Below, in pieces: positions 63,193 through 64,000 of a DNA stretch of 64,000 nucleotides (the stretch's first letter is position 1; the number at the start of each line of letters is the position of its first letter). The notes below the pieces were generated by a model. That model was not told the DNA's origin and ran no database searches. It saw only the letters and a program-made list of their open reading frames with translations. This DNA comes from Verrucomicrobiota bacterium (GTDB lineage: Bacteria > Verrucomicrobiota > Verrucomicrobiia > Opitutales > Opitutaceae). Made by a program: the position numbers and the translations under genes. The DNA lies in NCBI GenBank assembly GCA_016871755.1, contig VHCJ01000008.1, positions 55,810 through 119,809 on the forward strand, written 5' to 3'.

Positions 63193-64000
63193 TCAGGTCT
63201 TGCGGCGGATGAGCTGGGGCGCGGCCTCCAGCTGGCCGCGGGTGACACCGAGCTGGTTGATCAGGCGGAGCTCGCGCCAGAGGTCTGCGCCGGAGATCTC
63301 GCCACGGAGCAGTTGCTGGTAACGGGCGAGCGTCTGCCGCACATCGTCCGGCGATTCATGCAGGAACTCCACGCGGAAGGAGCGCGCGCCGAGGGCGACG
63401 AAGCGCGCCGCGAACTCCGCGCCAGTCTGGGCGCGGTTGTTGTAGACCGTGTTGCGGCAGCCCGCGTCGGCGCGCAGCGGGAGCTCGGCCCCGACCCGGT
63501 CCTTCAGCACCACGCGGTGCGTGTCGCACGGGCGCCCGCAGTCGCGGTAGTCCTTGCCCGTGGAAAGGAAGGCGCAGAACACGCAGTGCTCCATGTGGAA
63601 CAGCGGCATGTGCTGGTGGAGCGTGAGATCGAACCACGCCGGCGGAGCGGCCTGCAGCAGCGCCTCGAGCTGCGCGACGTTGAGGTCGTAGCTGGCGGTG
63701 ACGCGTTCGAGGCCTTGGTCGCGGATCCACAGCTCGGCGCTGAGCGGGTTGGCGATGTTGAGCGAGAAGTCCCCGCGACGGCGGTCACCGGCGAAGAACG
63801 CGGCGTGATCGTAGTTGCGGACCAGATACCCATCGGCGTCGCAGGACCGGACTTGGCGGAGGATCCACTCCTCCCCGGGCTTGAACACGCGCGGCGGAGC
63901 GACCCAGACGCTGCTGCCCGGCGTGCTGCCGGCGCCTTGGAGCGCGCGGAAGCGGGTGACGGCCTCGCGGTAGTGCTTCGGGTTCTCGAACTCGCAGTAC
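63193..64000 (-). CDS. U32-family peptidase, C-terminal part (runs off the right edge)
   Basis: The frame is open to the right end of the window, where it reads YCEFENPKHYREAVTRFRA. The known part (about 269 codons) contains FSLNIANPLSAELW, HQHMPLFHMEHCVFCAFLST, and a Cys cluster DYRDCGRPCDTHR followed by DAGCRN, the iron-sulphur-type cysteine arrangement of U32 proteins. The end FVALGARSFRVEFLHESPDD matches the C-terminal barrel strands. Members are collagenase-like peptidases or tRNA/ubiquinone hydroxylation factors; which one cannot be told. An 89-bp gap separates it from the kinase gene. Confidence 0.85.
   Translation of the reverse strand, partial: YCEFENPKHYREAVTRFRALQGAGSTPGSSVWVAPPRVFKPGEEWILRQVRSCDADGYLVRNYDHAAFFAGDRRRGDFSLNIANPLSAELWIRDQGLERVTASYDLNVAQLEALLQAAPPAWFDLTLHQHMPLFHMEHCVFCAFLSTGKDYRDCGRPCDTHRVVLKDRVGAELPLRADAGCRNTVYNNRAQTGAEFAARFVALGARSFRVEFLHESPDDVRQTLARYQQLLRGEISGADLWRELRLINQLGVTRGQLEAAPQLIRRKT

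Overview
The window is high-GC DNA (around 70 % by eye) that looks like a free-living Verrucomicrobiota bacterium, most likely an Opitutaceae-like lineage. The signs are a DUF1501 gene beside a planctomycete-type cytochrome c/DUF1549/DUF1553 gene, a DUF1080 protein, several Gfo/Idh/MocA oxidoreductases (one with a Tat and lipobox signal), BNR-repeat sialidase-like enzymes, hybrid GntR/LacI regulators, a TonB-dependent receptor with a coiled-coil N-terminal extension, and a repeated 'AVGP...FGV' C-terminal module on secreted proteins. I see no rRNA, tRNA, CRISPR array, insertion sequence or phage gene.

Layout. 1-11.2 kb: partial phosphoesterase, a large secreted choice-of-anchor protein, a lipoprotein cytochrome c, a sarcosine/N-methyltryptophan-oxidase-type flavoenzyme, three hydrolases (one interrupted by two in-frame TAG codons) and 6-phosphogluconate dehydrogenase. 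11.3-13.5 kb: a rearrangement scar with a truncated 2Fe-2S/ASKHA protein, a start-less amidohydrolase and the C-terminal tail of an AraC regulator. 13.5-24.7 kb: catabolic locus A, with a GntR/LacI regulator divergent from a DapA-family aldolase/lyase, then an SDR, an aspartoacylase-like hydrolase, a mutarotase-like protein, a PLP enzyme, a secreted sialidase-like protein, an MFS transporter, an amidohydrolase and a 2-hydroxyacid dehydrogenase. 25.0-27.5 kb: TonB-dependent receptor with a clear terminator. 27.6-40.9 kb: catabolic locus B, a second version of the same theme (MDR dehydrogenase, aldo/keto reductase, sialidase-like protein with helical repeats, second GntR/LacI regulator, HpcH-type aldolase, a secreted glycosidase-like protein, Ldh-family dehydrogenase, two Gfo/Idh/MocA proteins, LhgO-like flavoenzyme, SDR).

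41-52 kb: the DUF1501 and DUF1553 pair, the DUF1080 protein, a 1052-residue redoxin/cytochrome c/type II copper monooxygenase, and a Tat-exported Gfo/Idh/MocA gene interrupted by one TAG. 52-64 kb: a YdeP-type molybdopterin oxidoreductase, a DUF3016 protein, an S4 RNA-binding protein, a cupredoxin fragment, a MacA-ATPase-permease-permease efflux operon, an adenylate-kinase-like protein and a partial U32 peptidase.

How the genes may work together (inference): loci A and B each pair a hybrid regulator, a secreted BNR-propeller enzyme, a pyruvate-class aldolase and several sugar-acid or hydroxyacid oxidoreductases. This suggests two parallel pathways that release and break down unusual sugar acids or modified glycosides. 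Locus B has two copies of a GGTTA-N7-T(A/T)ACC operator-like element exactly 42 bp apart between divergent transcription units.
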